Notes: generated by a model from the sequence alone, not told the origin. 64,000 nt of DNA from Neurospora tetrasperma FGSC 2508 (GCF_000213175.1 NW_009799102.1:3495249-3559248), one strand, 5' to 3'; positions 47,299 through 58,998 are shown, counted from the first letter of the stretch. Translations and numbers: made by a program.

Positions 47299-48076
47299 AT
47301 GGGCAAAGCCACCGCCGCAGCCTCCAAAAGGCAGAAAAGGGTCTCCATCGCGGGTACCCCGGTCTTCAAGCCGCCCGTCAAGACGCCTGTCAAGAACCCC
47401 GAGGCTCCGGCCAAATCCGCCCTCAAGAAGACGGTCACGACGCCCGAGGAAGCTGAAACGCCTACCAAAACCGAGCCGGAGGAAGACGGCGGCGCGTGCG
47501 AGCCAAGTTTGGGGCTCACCATGATCTGGGCCTTCGTCGCAGCTTACAACGGCCTCCCAGCCCATTGGGACGTCAAAGTAATGCAGACAGGAGGCGAAGG
47601 TGGGACCCGTCAGTGAGCATGCCATCACCAGAGCATGCAATAAGGTCCTCGACTCCCTCGGCAAGATCAAGTTGACGTCAAGCGGCAAAATGCCGGCACA
47701 CATCCAGATGCCCTACATCCCCGAGCCGAGCATCCGGGCAGCCATGATCATAATGAAAAACTGGTCAGTCGAGGGCACCCGCAAGAGCAAGGGCAAAGCT
47801 TTTGAAATCGACGACGTTCTTCCCAGCTCTTGGAAGAATAGCAACATCTTCAAGTCCTTCCAGTTCACAGACTACATCATGGGCCGCAAACCGGCGGAGG
47901 GCTCGAAATTGAGCAAAATCCCCTTCCACGAGGCTCATTGGCGCAAGTCTCATATGATCCCTCCGCAGAATCTTTGCACGGCGATCAAGATCCCCGTGTT
48001 GAAGAGGTCGCTCGACCTGGGCGAGTGTCAGCGCGTTGACGTTGACGGTAGGCTTGGATGCGAGGCGCGGGCCTGA
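47299..48076 (+). pseudogene. Unknown gene, apparently frameshifted
   Basis: Good GC and codon character. The first part starts MGKATAAASKRQKRVSIAGT, a basic Pro/Lys/Thr-rich leader like a chromatin protein tail, and continues to LTMIWAFVAAYNGLPAHWDV and a stop at 47614-47616. The second part (from about 47600) is in another phase: EHAITRACNKVLDSLGKIKL, IRAAMIIMKNWSVEGTRKSK, FQFTDYIMGRKPAEGSKLSK. The only GT..AG pair at the joint would make a 36-nt intron, too short for this genome, so a frameshift (or a sequencing error) is more likely. The frame runs into the truncated opposite-strand gene at its 3' end. Function unknown. Confidence 0.45.
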
Positions 48077-48228
48077 CGATAGGCTGCCTCGGACTCGATG
48101 GTCTTGGTGACGGGATTGGGGTTGAAAGTGACATTTCGTTGCGGTCTCGCGGGACGGGCGACGTCGGGAGACGATGGTGTCGTGGTGGGGAGTAGCGGTG
48201 TATTCTCTGATGCTGTGGTGTTCTCCAT
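48028..48228 (-). pseudogene. N-terminal fragment of a conserved gene (RMD1-like?)
   Basis: The minus-strand ATG at 48226-48228 starts MENTTASENTPLLPTTTPSS, followed by QRNVTFNPNPVTKTIESEAA, and ends after 66 residues where the unknown gene at 47299 takes over. From memory, an ENTPLL di-leucine head plus RNVTFNPNPVT-type stretch resembles the start of fungal RMD1/DUF155 proteins, but this is a weak recall. It looks like the 5' end of a gene with its promoter (48229 onward) cut off by a rearrangement. Confidence 0.35.
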
Positions 48229-49759
48229 TGTGTATGTCGTCGCGATCGACTGGTTGGTTGTTGTGATGTTGAGGGGGTGATATGGTGTTGCTTTGTGGCA
48301 GGCCTGGGTTTATGTGGCTCGTGTGCCTGCTGATTCACCGATGGAGGAATGGTCGCACGGAACAAGCAAACTGGAGATATCGACACGGCCACCACCTCAA
48401 GCGCCAACGTGGATTTTGTGCAGAAAAGAAAAACAATGGGTATTTATTCTGTATATCAACACGCTCAAGCGTCCAAAATCCGATGCTCGCTGGTTGGGTT
48501 ACAAGAAAAACACCAGAAAACACTGATCGTTGGCCGTTGTGTTGACGGTGATGGAGGTGTCTGCCGAGTTTGTGTGGTGGTTGTCTGGTCCGGTTCAAGG
48601 AAAGGCAAGACAGTTGACGTCTTGTGGCCGGTGGTCATCCGCTTGAAACTTCAGTGGTCGGCCCCGGGGCCGGCAAGTGGGCAAGACTGGACACTAAGGA
48701 CATTCCCGGTCTAGCCCACAAGCTTCCCTTGTCTTTCCAAGAAACAATGAATGTCTTTCTCCTTGTCCAAACATCATCCGTCGTTCAATGTTACACCAGG
48801 GAAGAATGCGTCACCACCTCGTTATATGCGTCGTCAAAGATGGGAATAGCTTCATTTCTCTCAATTTTTCGGAATATCACACACGCATTCCCACATCAAC
48901 CTTCAACACCATGATTGTTTCGTGTCCCGGGTCGTGGCACCCATGTATGATGGCGATGAGACTTGAACACGAGGATAATGACCGCAAATATCTTGGGACG
49001 ACGGCTTCTTTTTATCTGGACTTACCTTTACAGTGAGCTCCATCTTCATTTATGGATATGTTGGCCTCCTTGCTGGGACCCAATACTAAATACAACACAG
49101 ACAGTGATGGCGATGGCGACGACAACGAACTTCTCCTAGACCTTGGTCTACCGTTCCATGCCCTCTTCCTCGAAACCTCACTCTTGCAGAACGTGGAGTT
49201 ACTGATCCAAGTGGCATCATACTCGGACTCTTCCCTTTTCTTCCTTGTCCTCCTTTTATCCTCCATGATACTCTTCTCTCGACTTCCTTCTTCTCTCTTG
49301 ATCCCGGGTCATCCTTCGCGGTTCCTCTGGAGATCACTCAAAGACACTCACACTCCCCATTCATCCAACTATTTATACCTCAATAAATCACTGCAACTCT
49401 CACCATTCCCTTTCCAGAACACCGCCTTGCTTCCATATTCTAGTGTCTACGGATTAGAAAGTGTCCGTAGCCGTTGTTCCAACACATCACTAACCTCGAC
49501 AAGAGGTCAACGCCATTTCATACCTTCCACCCTTCAACAACTTTCTCGATCAGTGGCCTCACTACACTGACTGGGCCGTTATATATCAGTCAGCCAGAAA
49601 TTACGAGAGTCACGTCGGAGCAATTTGAATATGCAAATATAGGATGCAGATTAGTAGTGCTTGGAGTTCTATGATACGACCGCGATGAACTCGATATTTG
49701 GGCCAGCCAAAGCTTGGTTTGTATTATTGCCGATATCTAGCCCGGCTTCCGATCCATAG
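48229..49759. other. Probable orphan promoter and spacer
   Basis: GC is normal, as in core DNA. Read on the minus strand it could be the promoter and leader of the truncated gene at 48028. Frames at 49052-49570 and 49012-49337 overlap on opposite strands and are domain-free. Confidence 0.4.
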
Positions 49760-51060
49760 CCACGGTGTGTACTCGACCCCTTGCAATATTATGTCGACCG
49801 AGACAGCTAACAACTTTCCAAGAAACAGCCAATGGCGCGTCATCATCATCACCAAAGAGTACCAAGCCGGACGATGAGAGTAGTTCAGATGACGACTGTT
49901 TTAATACGGCCATCCAGGACCGCCTGCGGCAAAACCCTGTCCAAGAAATCCCAAAAGAGGAAAAGGTAGAGGATAAAGAGCAAAAGAGTCGAAGGGGACA
50001 GGAGACAGCGACCATGTTACTAAGTCTCTCCAGCCAGCTTTTCCGATATCGTCGATCAAACACGGTCTTACATGATCTTGTTCAGGCCAAGGCAGACCGT
50101 ATTATTCCCAAGAACTACAACCAAGCAGTCAAACTAGCCAACTACAAGGCATATTGGCTGCCAGCGATGGAGAAGCAGGTCAAGGCCCTGTAAAACGCGG
50201 GAGTCTATTACTTGGTTGAACGTACCCCAAATATGGATGTGCTGCCAGGCAAATGGGTATATGATGAAAAGTACAATATCGACTTGAAAGAGTACACAGC
50301 CAGAGCCAGATGGGTAGTCTGCGGCAACTTCGAACACGACAAATGAGATCTGCAGGATATCTATGCCGCTGTCGCCAACTCTGTCAGCGTGAGGCTATTC
50401 CTTTGCATCATGGCCATCAACGACTTCGAATGTGAACAGTACGATTTCAACACAGCCTTCTTGAATGCCCTGGTTCCCAGGGAAGGCAAGAAATACTACG
50501 TTGAACAACCGACTGGTCTCGAGAAGAAAAGCCGCAAATGGGTCTGCCAGCTGGTTCGAGCCCTGTATGGACTAAAACGCAGCCCCCTCTTTTGGTTCCA
50601 GACCCTACTGCCAGCGCTCCAGGCACTGGGCTTTACCCCCATTGGTGCTGATCTGTGCCTTTTGATTAACGATAAGCTGGGTGCCATCATGGTACTATAC
50701 GTTGACGACTTCCTTGTGGCTGCAGCCAACCAGAAGATCATCACCCATGTCAAGACAACCCTTGAGGGCAAGTTCAAGCTTAAACACCTGGGTCCAGTGA
50801 GGACCTTCCTGGGTTTTGACATCATCAGGAACCGAACCGAGCGCACCGTGTTTATATCACAAGAACGATAGACCAAGACGATCATCGAGAAGTTCACCAA
50901 GGGTCTCGCCAACGGCCAAGACCTCCACCCGACCAAAACACCATGGCCTCCGGACTACAAGATTCACGGGGGTGAGGAAGTTCCTGACCAGCAAAAGCCG
51001 TACATCAAAAGCAGTGTCTTATGTGTCTTAAGTACTTGTTCCCCCGCTCCAAGGGAAAGG
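49760..51060 (+). mobile_element. Ty1/Copia retrotransposon fossil (reverse-transcriptase part)
   Basis: Protein similarity to Copia pol is plain: KAYWLPAMEKQVKAL at the start of the RT region, FNTAFLNALVPREGKKYYVE, VRALYGLKRSPLFWF, and LYVDDFLVAAANQKI with LGPVRTFLGFDI. Only the stretch from the end of the integrase linker to the RT/RNase H border remains. No LTR pair was found, so both ends are lost. It is broken in a handful of places (about three to five). Base composition is still normal, so it is younger, or less hit by RIP, than the AT-rich relics on either side. Confidence 0.85.
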
Positions 51061-51321
51061 GACTAACTCAAGATGACCTATAGTTTGTTGAGTTGATCTC
51101 TTTCTTTTCCCTGTACCTTCCTTCCTTTATCTCCGCCCCAGGCGCCAGGCCCCTCAACTTTTTCATCCCAGCTCACTCGCCCGCTCTCGATTCCCGCGCC
51201 CTACGCCAAACCTGAATGACTGGAGGCACAGCTAATCATTCCGTCTATCTAGGATAGAACATTGATAAGGGCTACCGGCTTCCCATTCGGCCGGTGGTTG
51301 TCTGGTGTTTCGTTAATCTCT

Positions 51322-51505
51322 CCCTGGCGGTGTAATTTGCCGGATTTCGTCCTGCCACCCTCGAGATAGCTGTCGTCTTGTGTATCAATACCGTTATGTT
51401 CCGTTGTTTGCCCTAGAGCTTCCTCCTCTCCCTTCGTCCTTTCCTGGCGGTGTGATTGGTTAGGATTCATCCCGCCGCCTTCGAGACTCTAATCGTCTGA
51501 TGTTC
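51322..51505 (+). repeat. 120-bp-period direct repeat upstream of the 51748 ORF
   Basis: Two units of about 60 bp start CTGGCGGTGT at 51324 and 51444 and both reach TCGAGA (51361 and 51481), exactly 120 bp apart, about 75% alike by eye. A third weaker relative lies at 54149-54210 (TAGCGGTGTCATTGG ... GCCTTCGAGG). Possibly a promoter or regulatory repeat of an element. Confidence 0.6.
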
Positions 51506-51747
51506 GCTTTTTGCTGCGCCCTGTTTGCCCGTTCCAGACCTTCCAAGTGGGTCAACAGCGATTGCGCAACCGCTACCTCGGCTGCCTAGTGGTTGTAATA
51601 ACGTAGGGGCTTGCGTAAGTCTATGCTCCCGAGTCTAGGGATGATCCTCTGCGTTGGGTATAAGAACCCTTCCTCCTCCCCTCCATATCCTCTCCCCTTC
51701 TTCCTCTTTTCATCGCCGCCGCTACCTATCCTGTCGGTTCTTGTACT

Positions 51748-52823
51748 ATGGCCCTCAACCTTTCCGACGCCGAGCGCCTTACCTATACGCGCTGCCACGC
51801 CGCAGGCGTCCCCTCGGACAGCTCTGAGCGGTGAGTATCCCCATGGTCGTTTTTTTTTTCCTTGCCCCGCTTTATTAACTCTCCGTGTAGTGCCGCGCGC
51901 CTCCCTCCTTGCGCGACGTGTACCCTTAGCTTCGCTAAGACTGTCGCCGACGTGGGGATTGCCGAGGAGCTTGATGACGACCTCCTTCGCGAGTCTGCCG
52001 GTGAATTTGCCTGCTTCGTGAAGCGTAAGTGTATCTCACCCCGATTTTTCGCTCCCACTAACATTCCTTCCCAGGCGACGCTTCACTCTCGACTGCCACC
52101 TGCGAGCGTACCTACAAGGCCCGCACCTGCGATCTGCCCACTGGTATAGCGCCCCTTGGAGCACGGTTGTAGGCCAGCTTTGCTTCTTGGGCGCTTGCTG
52201 GCTTTGATGATTGCGCCCCCGAGGAGGTCGGCGATCGCAAGCAGGCCGTCGTTATCGCAGCCGTCGAACTGTGGGAGACTTACTGCGAGTATCACATCAA
52301 CCATCCGGACCTCTCGACCAACCCCCACCCTCGTGGCGTATTGGCCTGGGGTATCGGCAAGATGGTCACCTTTGGCTGGCGCGCTCCCGCTAAGCACGCT
52401 CGCCTCCGCAAGGCGGCTCCCCTGCCTCCCATCATGATCGATCGCGACGACGCCCCGGACTCCTCTGATGCTTCTGATGCTCCGGACGCCTCCAGCTCCT
52501 CTGAGGCATCCGACACTGCCGATGTCCCTGCCCCCGTTCCGGACGCAGCCTTCTCGCTTTCCGACAGCCCGTTCGTCGCACGCTTCACCGACCTCGAGGC
52601 TAAGATTGATGAGCTAGGCACCGCTGTCGCCTCCCACAACGAGACTTATGCAACCTCTTTCGCCGAGGTAGTTGCTGCTATGGCGGACTTGACTGCCACC
52701 GTCAGGAAGGAGTTGTCGGCGGTGACTACTGCTATCGGTGCTCTGCAGGACCAGGTTGCCGCGCTCTCGGAGGTTCCGAAGGAGGATAATGAGGAGATTG
52801 ACGATGTTGTTGGTGAGGTCTGA
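51748..52823 (+). pseudogene. Unknown three-exon ORF with C-terminal coiled coil
   Basis: Proposed exons are 51748-51830, 51891-52024 and 52075-52823, with good introns (GTGAGT..TAG, 60 bp; GTAAGT..CAG, 50 bp). The reading frame is 321 codons, crossed once by a stop in exon 3. The start is MALNLSDAERLTYTRCHAAG. A Cys pair (CATC) follows, then FAKTVADVGIAEELDDDLL, a conserved-looking core (VVIAAVELWETYCEYHINHP), an Asp/Ser-rich linker, and a C-terminal coiled coil (FTDLEAKIDELGTAVASHNE onward). This layout (Cys-containing head, core, coiled coil) could suit a transposon ORF1 or gag-like protein, or a host gene. A tRNA-like sequence starts 13 bp after the stop. Confidence 0.45.
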
Positions 52824-52835
52824 TTTCGACGTCGC

Positions 52836-52905
52836 AGCTGATAGGCGCAACGGTAGCGCGCGAGGTTAGAGACCTCGAGGAGCAGGTTCAACTCCTGCAT
52901 CAGCA
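52836..52905 (+). ncRNA. tRNA-like sequence with Pol III A and B boxes
   Basis: The D-stem is GCGC/GCGC around AACGGTA; the anticodon stem CGAGG/CCTCG around loop TTAGAGA (anticodon AGA by position); the T-arm GCAGG TTCAACT CCTGC. The acceptor GCTGAT pairs with ATCAGC (six pairs). The B box GGTTCAACTCC and an A-box-like TAGGCGCAACGG are in place. An AGA anticodon means serine, but serine tRNAs need a long variable arm and this one has four bases, so it is not a normal tRNA-Ser. A tRNA-derived (SINE-like) sequence or an odd tRNA is likely. Confidence 0.55.
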
Positions 52906-54751
52906 ATCGTGACTCAATGAGGCGGGCAATCCCGAGCCTCACCTATGCTCAGTCGGAATGGATGGAGATCCTGCCCTAAGATGGTTAGACAGTTAACTCC
53001 CGCTCCCGTTTTCCCTCCCCAGTTCTTGCAACTCTTGACCCTGATTGTTGTGTGATTCTTTGAACGCCCTGTTTCCGCACCTAGTCCGGTACATTCTGGA
53101 AGTCGTCGGTCTAATGGGGTAAGTACCTACCTCTACTATTCGCTTCATACAATAACTGTGACCCCGCACTTCTTCCGCGCGAGCAAGATACCTGTATCAG
53201 ACTGGTGGTGCCCTTGGGAATAGGAGAAAGAGCCACCTCTGTCAGGGACTGCACCGTTCGTGCCCACCAGAGCATCTTCGCCGATCTAGCCCCGGACCGA
53301 TGAGGTCATTCTCACGGAGGTGCTGGGCCGTTTGTGTGCAGTCTATGGGAGAGACACCCCCCTTGACGCTGACTGGACGTTACGAGTGTGGACTACATGG
53401 TTGCCAGTGTTATTTCACATTCGCCGCGAAGGTCTTATTCATGCAAAAGCTGCTGGGCAAAACTTCCTGGTTGTCATCCATACCTATGTAGGATGCTCCT
53501 ATTGGTTGGGATAGCCCAACTTGAAGTTATATACTCTTGGCATTTGGCAGGTCATGCAATCGTACCTAGGGTTTGTACCGTTATTAGCGGCAATATTCCA
53601 ATATCCTTTCAGCTGCTCCAGGATGTGGGGCAGCTCTTGTCGATACTCTAACCCCACCCCTTCTCTAGCTGCTGGCTTTTCTCGCTTGCAGGCCCTATCA
53701 ATGTTTGAGATATAGAGTATAGTTATTAAGCCCGGCGTGCTTATTTTGTAAGGTAACATCCTTTTCTTCTTTGCGGTTGTGGAACCCTAACCCTAAGTTC
53801 CGCCATATCTAGAAACACAGCTCCCTACAATCACTACTACTTCCGTCCATCGTTCGCCCGTGCCGGCTGCCCTCCGTGTCCCGCCCCGTGGCCCGTAGCC
53901 CTCCGGACCTTTCCCGGCCGCTTCGCCCGGCGGCTCAGGCCCTAGTACTCAAGGTGGAAGCCCGTGGCGTGGTCTCAGTGATCGTAGTTGGACAGGTCCT
54001 CCTTCAGCTCTGGGATAAGAATGAGGTTAATTGCCCCTAGGTGGGATCGGTGCTGTGCGTATTAGTCTGATCTTTGCCGGTGTGGTGCCGCGCCGGCTGC
54101 TCCTTATCGGCCTGCTATCGTCTTATCGGGTCCTTTTATCTTAGGTATTCTAGCGGTGTCATTGGTCTGTGGCGGTCAGGCGGCCTTCGAGGTGCTTATC
54201 GTCCCGTCGGACTAGATTTTTGAATTCAATTCCTCAAATACGTAGAACAGCTGATTCTTGAGAGGGAGGTCGCATACTGCAGCATTTTGATAACTTTTAA
54301 ACGAATCGGCGGATTCGCTTGCCCTAGTACACATCCTAGAAGCGGAAGTAACGCTTGTCAAACATACGAAGAGGATAGTTAATATTACGTAGGACGGCTA
54401 GGGGTAGGATCTTATATAGTAGAATAGGTAGTTTGGAGTGGCTTGGCTAGTGTAAATCGAGGATATCCGGTACTACTATACTATATAGAGCCTATAAAAC
54501 TACCTTATATACCACCCTCGGGTTAAATAGGTATTGGAAACTTAATAAGGTCTTTATAGGGTAGGTTTTGTAGTTCGCTAACCTGTTTCCTTTGGAACAA
54601 TATTTCTTTGAACTCTCCTTCACTTTCAAGCTTTTGAAAGACAATATTCTAGAGCTGACTGCAAGGCCTTTTGTAGGCGACTGTCTACTTAATGCAGATT
54701 GCACCTACCAGACTGCACCTGCCAGATGCTAGCGCATTGATCCTACATTAT
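52906..54751. other. Mixed repeat-type DNA, no gene
   Basis: No coding frame with a domain. It includes AACCCTAACCCTAA at 53783-53796 (two telomere-type units plus a partial), a GC-rich stretch at 53850-54200 with a third copy of the 51322 repeat type, then a shift to AT-rich sequence from about 54,220. Confidence 0.45.
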
Positions 54752-55151
54752 TTATTGTTGGTTGTTATATTCGTCTTTAAGTGGATGAAATTTCTCCACC
54801 AACGGATCGTAAGTAAATCTTGTAGAGTTTTCTTCGTTATAAATATTTAAATTCGTTTGGCAGTCTTCGGCCGATAGAGCGAGCTCTTTAATATACGTAT
54901 AATGTGGTGGTGGACATTCTGTTGATATTAGCTTATTATATGGTATCTTTTTCAATTAGTTGATATTCTAAATTGGATTTTAAAAATCTTACCAAATGTT
55001 GTAATGCTAGAATTTGTGCTCTTGCCTCTGCGACTTTGGTAGCGAGTATATGTAATTGAGTTTGTAATAATTGACAGTACGCTTCGACCGCGACCATCCT
55101 TTCGATTTCTGCAATAAGTAGTTGTTCGGGAATAGGTGCTTGGGACGTCAT
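54752..55151 (-). other. AT-rich overlapping coding-like frames
   Basis: One minus frame (54936-55151) reads MTSQAPIPEQLLIAEIERMV and on as a Leu/Gln-rich likely coiled coil. A second (54752-54955) reads ECPPPHYTYIKELALSAEDC and on. They overlap by 20 bases in different phases. Neither family is recognised. They look like remains of an element rather than host genes. Confidence 0.3.
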
Positions 55152-55799
55152 GTTGAAAAGACAAATAATTACTACGATTTACATACTTTATTGTCTTTCT
55201 TTATTTATTTTACTAATATTTAAAGGTTACTTGTTTTCTTAGACGCTTAATATTATATATCTAATTATTTATTATTAGGTAAAATATAAATAGTATTAAA
55301 TACCAGCGTCTAAATTCTATTTTTCTATAGACTAATATTAAATTAATATCTCTAAGGCAAGTATTGGGTTATTTTAAGCACCCAAGATAGTACATATATA
55401 CATTTAATTGTACCCTACCATGATAATATTAATATTAAAAGAATCTTCCTATAATTTAAGAATTAAAATTAGAAGTCATACATACTATTTGATATAGGAA
55501 ATGTACCATAGATTAGATAAATGTATGCATGTGACGAAGGCCGTCTGCCCGGAAGGCCTAAGCTTCCAGGGCAGCAGTTGCCTGGCTGCCTGGCATTCAC
55601 TAGGCGACCGGGCGTGGGGACCTGGACCTGCCAGGTCAAGGATAAATACTGTCCTTGACTGCCAGGGCCAAGCTTCCTCCTCTTCTTCTTCTGCATCATG
55701 CTTTCCAATACAAGACTACCCTACTCAATAGAATAGGGTATTCTCCAGGATTGCCACGTTTCCGCATCACTATTGAATTATAAGCTCTCAATATTTAAT
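55152..55799. other. AT-rich spacer with a GC-rich LTR-like block
   Basis: 55,531-55,740 is a GC-rich island starting TGTGACGAAGG and ending in pyrimidine-rich, then AATAGAATAGGGTATTC sequence, similar in style to the LTR-like block at 43,420. Its right end and any target duplication could not be fixed. Confidence 0.3.
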
Positions 55800-57185
55800 G
55801 CATCTATTATTAGTAATATCCAATATATATAATACCGTGAAATATATAGTATAATTAGGCTATTACTTTGAAATGCTACGTTTCTTTCTAACCGTATATT
55901 ATCCAATTATTCTATAATAAACCCACTTTCTCTAAGGTGCACTAAACTAAATTAGCATTCCGTTCCTTCGGGATACTTAAACTAAGCGGCTAGTAATTTA
56001 GTGCAAACGTAATACTAATAATCACTCTAGTATGCGGAAGTTTTTTTACTGCCCTTGTAGAAATTAGTTATAATAAGACTATTAGTATATTTAATTGTTT
56101 ATTGGATAAAGATAAGGAGGTTTACTATAAGTGTGATTCGAGGGTGGTTGTTGAAATTTTCGTAGAGCTTAGTAAAGAGGAGTTACAATTAAACGTTAAT
56201 ATAGTAGTTGGAATTGATTGAGTTTTACTTAGGTTTAACGTAAATGAGCTATTTCTAGATTGGGTGACGAGTGTTGTAATTAGAGGTCTAGGATTGTCTA
56301 AAGAGATAGAAGAAATCGTTGTAATAGTTGAAATAGTCATCGTTTGGCTTGTTCTAAATATTTGAGAAGACAGTTTTAGGGAGCTAGGAGTACGAACTAT
56401 TATAGAAGATTCTATAATATTAGATAAAATATTTAGACAGCGAGCCGTCCTATTTTGAACGGGTATAGCTTCTAAAGCGTTAGAAGTTGTAACCTAAGCT
56501 TTATAACAGGTTTCAATAGATACGCCACATTGCATAACTTCAATTAGCATATATTAATTATAACAGGGCGTGGATGCATATGCCCACTCGGCCAAACCTA
56601 TAAAAGATAGGACGATGTTCACTTGCTAATGAACATTGGAATGCATTACTATATAGGTAGTCACAGAACCCTATAATATTAATATAATTAACGATTCAAA
56701 AAAAATACCAAAAGACAAGCGCATTACCACTTGGAAGAGTTGGTATAATGAATTCAAATATTGATAGCTCCGGGCAACTAGTATCTTTGAAAGGAATTAT
56801 ATATTCAACCTTCGCAGTAATAATAGTAGCTTCGCAAACCGAATTTGGATTTCCACTTGTAAACGTTAGCTAAAAACGTTACTAGGATCTTTATTATTAA
56901 CTTTACATAATACGGATAGGAAATCTAGGAGTTAATTGTAACGGGGGTTCTACAAGATAAAAACTATTGAAACAAGTACCAAATGTAGTGTAAAAGAGGA
57001 GAGATTGCTATACTATATTACTTGGATAAAATATAATGGTTGTAATAAGAGGAGGTTAAAAAAGAAATATATGTATAGAGTAAAAGATATAAGGGGTATA
57101 TATAGGTGTCTTTGACAATAGAAGCTGCTTTTTAAATTTCAAGTTTATATTTTATTCATTCTATCTACTTATTATATCTTATATT
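55800..57185 (-). repeat. Left arm of a 1.3-kb inverted repeat
   Basis: Reverse-complement match to 59115-60440 along its whole length, read at several anchors: AAAGTGGGT at the outer part, GCAATGTGG in the middle, CTATATATACCCCTT near the inner end. This arm is more AT-rich, with differences mainly of transition type, and also carries family B (56559-56678), which the other arm lacks. A coding-like Ser/Thr-rich frame (56125-56340, minus) matches the long frame of the right arm. Element family not identified; broken in many places. Confidence 0.7.
56559..56678. mobile_element. Short LTR-like element, family B, copy 1 (fossil)
   Basis: 120 bp from TATAACAGGGCG to CCCTATAATA, flanked by a perfect 5-bp duplication TTAAT (56554-56558 and 56679-56683). 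The matching place in the right arm (near 59620-59627) has no insert. It shares inner sequence (GCCAAACCTAT, ACGATGTTC) with the copy at 63043. Confidence 0.75.
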
Positions 57186-58010
57186 TATTCGAATAGTAAG
57201 ACTATAAATAATACTATAGCTTTGCAAATGTTCGAGGATTTAAATATTAATGCTTTTTTATTTCCTCTACCACTATAATCAACGCGGTTGCTAAACCTGT
57301 TTGATTCAATTAATTTGGCATTCCTATACTATAAAAGGTTTCTTTTCTTTTCCCAACTACCTTACATTATATAGGGAGCAGATCTAGAGGTTAGACTTCT
57401 CAAAAGGGGAATTCACAAAAAGAAACGGACTTAACGAGGAGCAGATCTGAGGGCACAAGTTCAAGTGTATTCGTAGTCAAGAGTTATGTCTGGTCTGAGC
57501 TGTCTGTCCTCCTCTCTTCCTCTCTAGAAGAGGAACCCCTATCCTTTTATCTATAACAGCCAGCAGCTGATCTGTTCCTGCTTGTTCCGAACCTCTCTTC
57601 TTGTGATAACCCCCATTATATGGTACTTAAAGAAAAAAGTACGAAAAAAAACCCCAAATTAGTAGACCACTATACTAACCAGCCTGTATCCTCGTAAAAG
57701 GATCCAAATAATAAAAGCTGGCAATTCGGTTACTCAAGTAGTCTTATTTAATTGCGACGGATAACTAAGCCGTTATACTATATAAACTTTTTTCGTATTA
57801 TAAAGTAAAATTATAAAACAAAACGAAAATATTTTATATTTATAAGTATATTATAAATCTGCTTATATATAAATAAGAAATTCGACTATCTTAATATAAC
57901 ATGAACTTTCTAATAATTTTTATTATTGAGTTTTAGGTAGCTAAATATAATTTAATATAAAGATAGAAAAACGATTTTCTAAACTAATATTCTACACCTT
58001 CTTTCTCCTA
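57186..58010. other. AT-rich spacer between inverted arms
   Basis: No gene. A less AT-rich block at 57,360-57,620 contains GGAGCAGATCTAGAGG and GGAGCAGATCTGAGGG, a short direct repeat about 70 bp apart, and TCCTCTCTTCCTC pyrimidine runs. Confidence 0.4.
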
Positions 58011-58877
58011 TTATTTCCGAGCCTTCTTAATCAACCTTTCAAACCTCCGAACCTTCTGAGGTACTACTGCTGCTTCATTGAAGGTATCCTTCTTGAAGGT
58101 ATCCCTCTTCCGTTTGCGAGAGACCCTGTTTGGGACTTCAGGACTCTTCAGCCCTTCAGTATCATTTAGACTCTCTTCAAAAAGAGAAAGAAAGTCTGGA
58201 GTGGTAAAGCGGGTAGGCGTAAGTACCGGTTTAGGCGGGAGGTTAGATAAATTAGTAGGGGAAGTAAAGAACGAGGACCGGATCAAAGGTACCTCTAGTA
58301 TAGGATTAACTAGAGCCGAAAAGTCAGGCATAGAGAAGTTGGGCGTAAAGGAATCCGAGCTGGCTCTATTAGAATCTAGAGTTATAATCGAACTAACAGT
58401 GTTGTCCAAATCCGGGAGCGCTTCTAGCAAATCCATTATAGCCGTAGGGTATATACGGTGTGGTTGAGGATATTCCAGAGAATAAGGTGTAGGGGATCGC
58501 CTCTCTACAATCCCGTATCCGTAGCGTATTTTGTATACTACGCTAGATACGTGGAGGTTAACGCTGTGATATATTAAAGCCGTGACCGAGAAGTTCGGGT
58601 GGGGTTTGTTAATGGGATAAATGTTGCTAGGCAATTTATTAGATTCCACACAGACAACAATGTGCCAAGTGCTCCCTAGCATACCCCAGATGGGGGTTCC
58701 TTGTTTGTTTTCGTCATTTTCGTCTTTCATCAGACGCTAGTCTCTGATATTACTATTGTCATCAGTCTGGCCAGAATATATATCGGTTGGATATAGCGGT
58801 TCGACGAGTGTAAGAGTAGCATAAACTCCCTTCAGCAGTCTATCGGTAGAGTCTCGGACTTGGCAAGTAATAGACAT
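58011..58877 (-). pseudogene. Family X gene, copy 1 (unknown, basic C-terminus)
   Basis: From an ATG at 58875-58877 (MSITCQVRDSTDRLLKGVYA) the frame runs 288 codons to the stop at 58011, crossed by one stop (TAG near 58738); the last 239 residues are open from an internal ATG at 58730. The N-terminal 160 residues look like a folded beta-rich domain (GTPIWGMLGSTWHIVVCVES, FSVTALIYHSVNLHVSSVVY). The C-terminal part is Pro/Ser/Asn-rich and ends in a strongly basic tail (VSRKRKRDTFKK, VRRFERLIKKARK), which suggests nuclear location. No family recognised. A paralogue lies at 62932-64000 on the same strand. It sits between the two inverted arms. Confidence 0.5.
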
Positions 58878-58964
58878 ATTGAAGAATAAAGAATTAGTTG
58901 TAAAAGGAATAAAAAGATAGGATAGTTTGAGTAGTTAAAGGTGGACAATAGAAGATAGTTACGA

Positions 58965-58998
<34 letters not shown>

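Noticed and set aside
48349-49570. Plus frames of 96-172 aa
   Set aside because: Overlap with equally long minus frames; low complexity, no domain.
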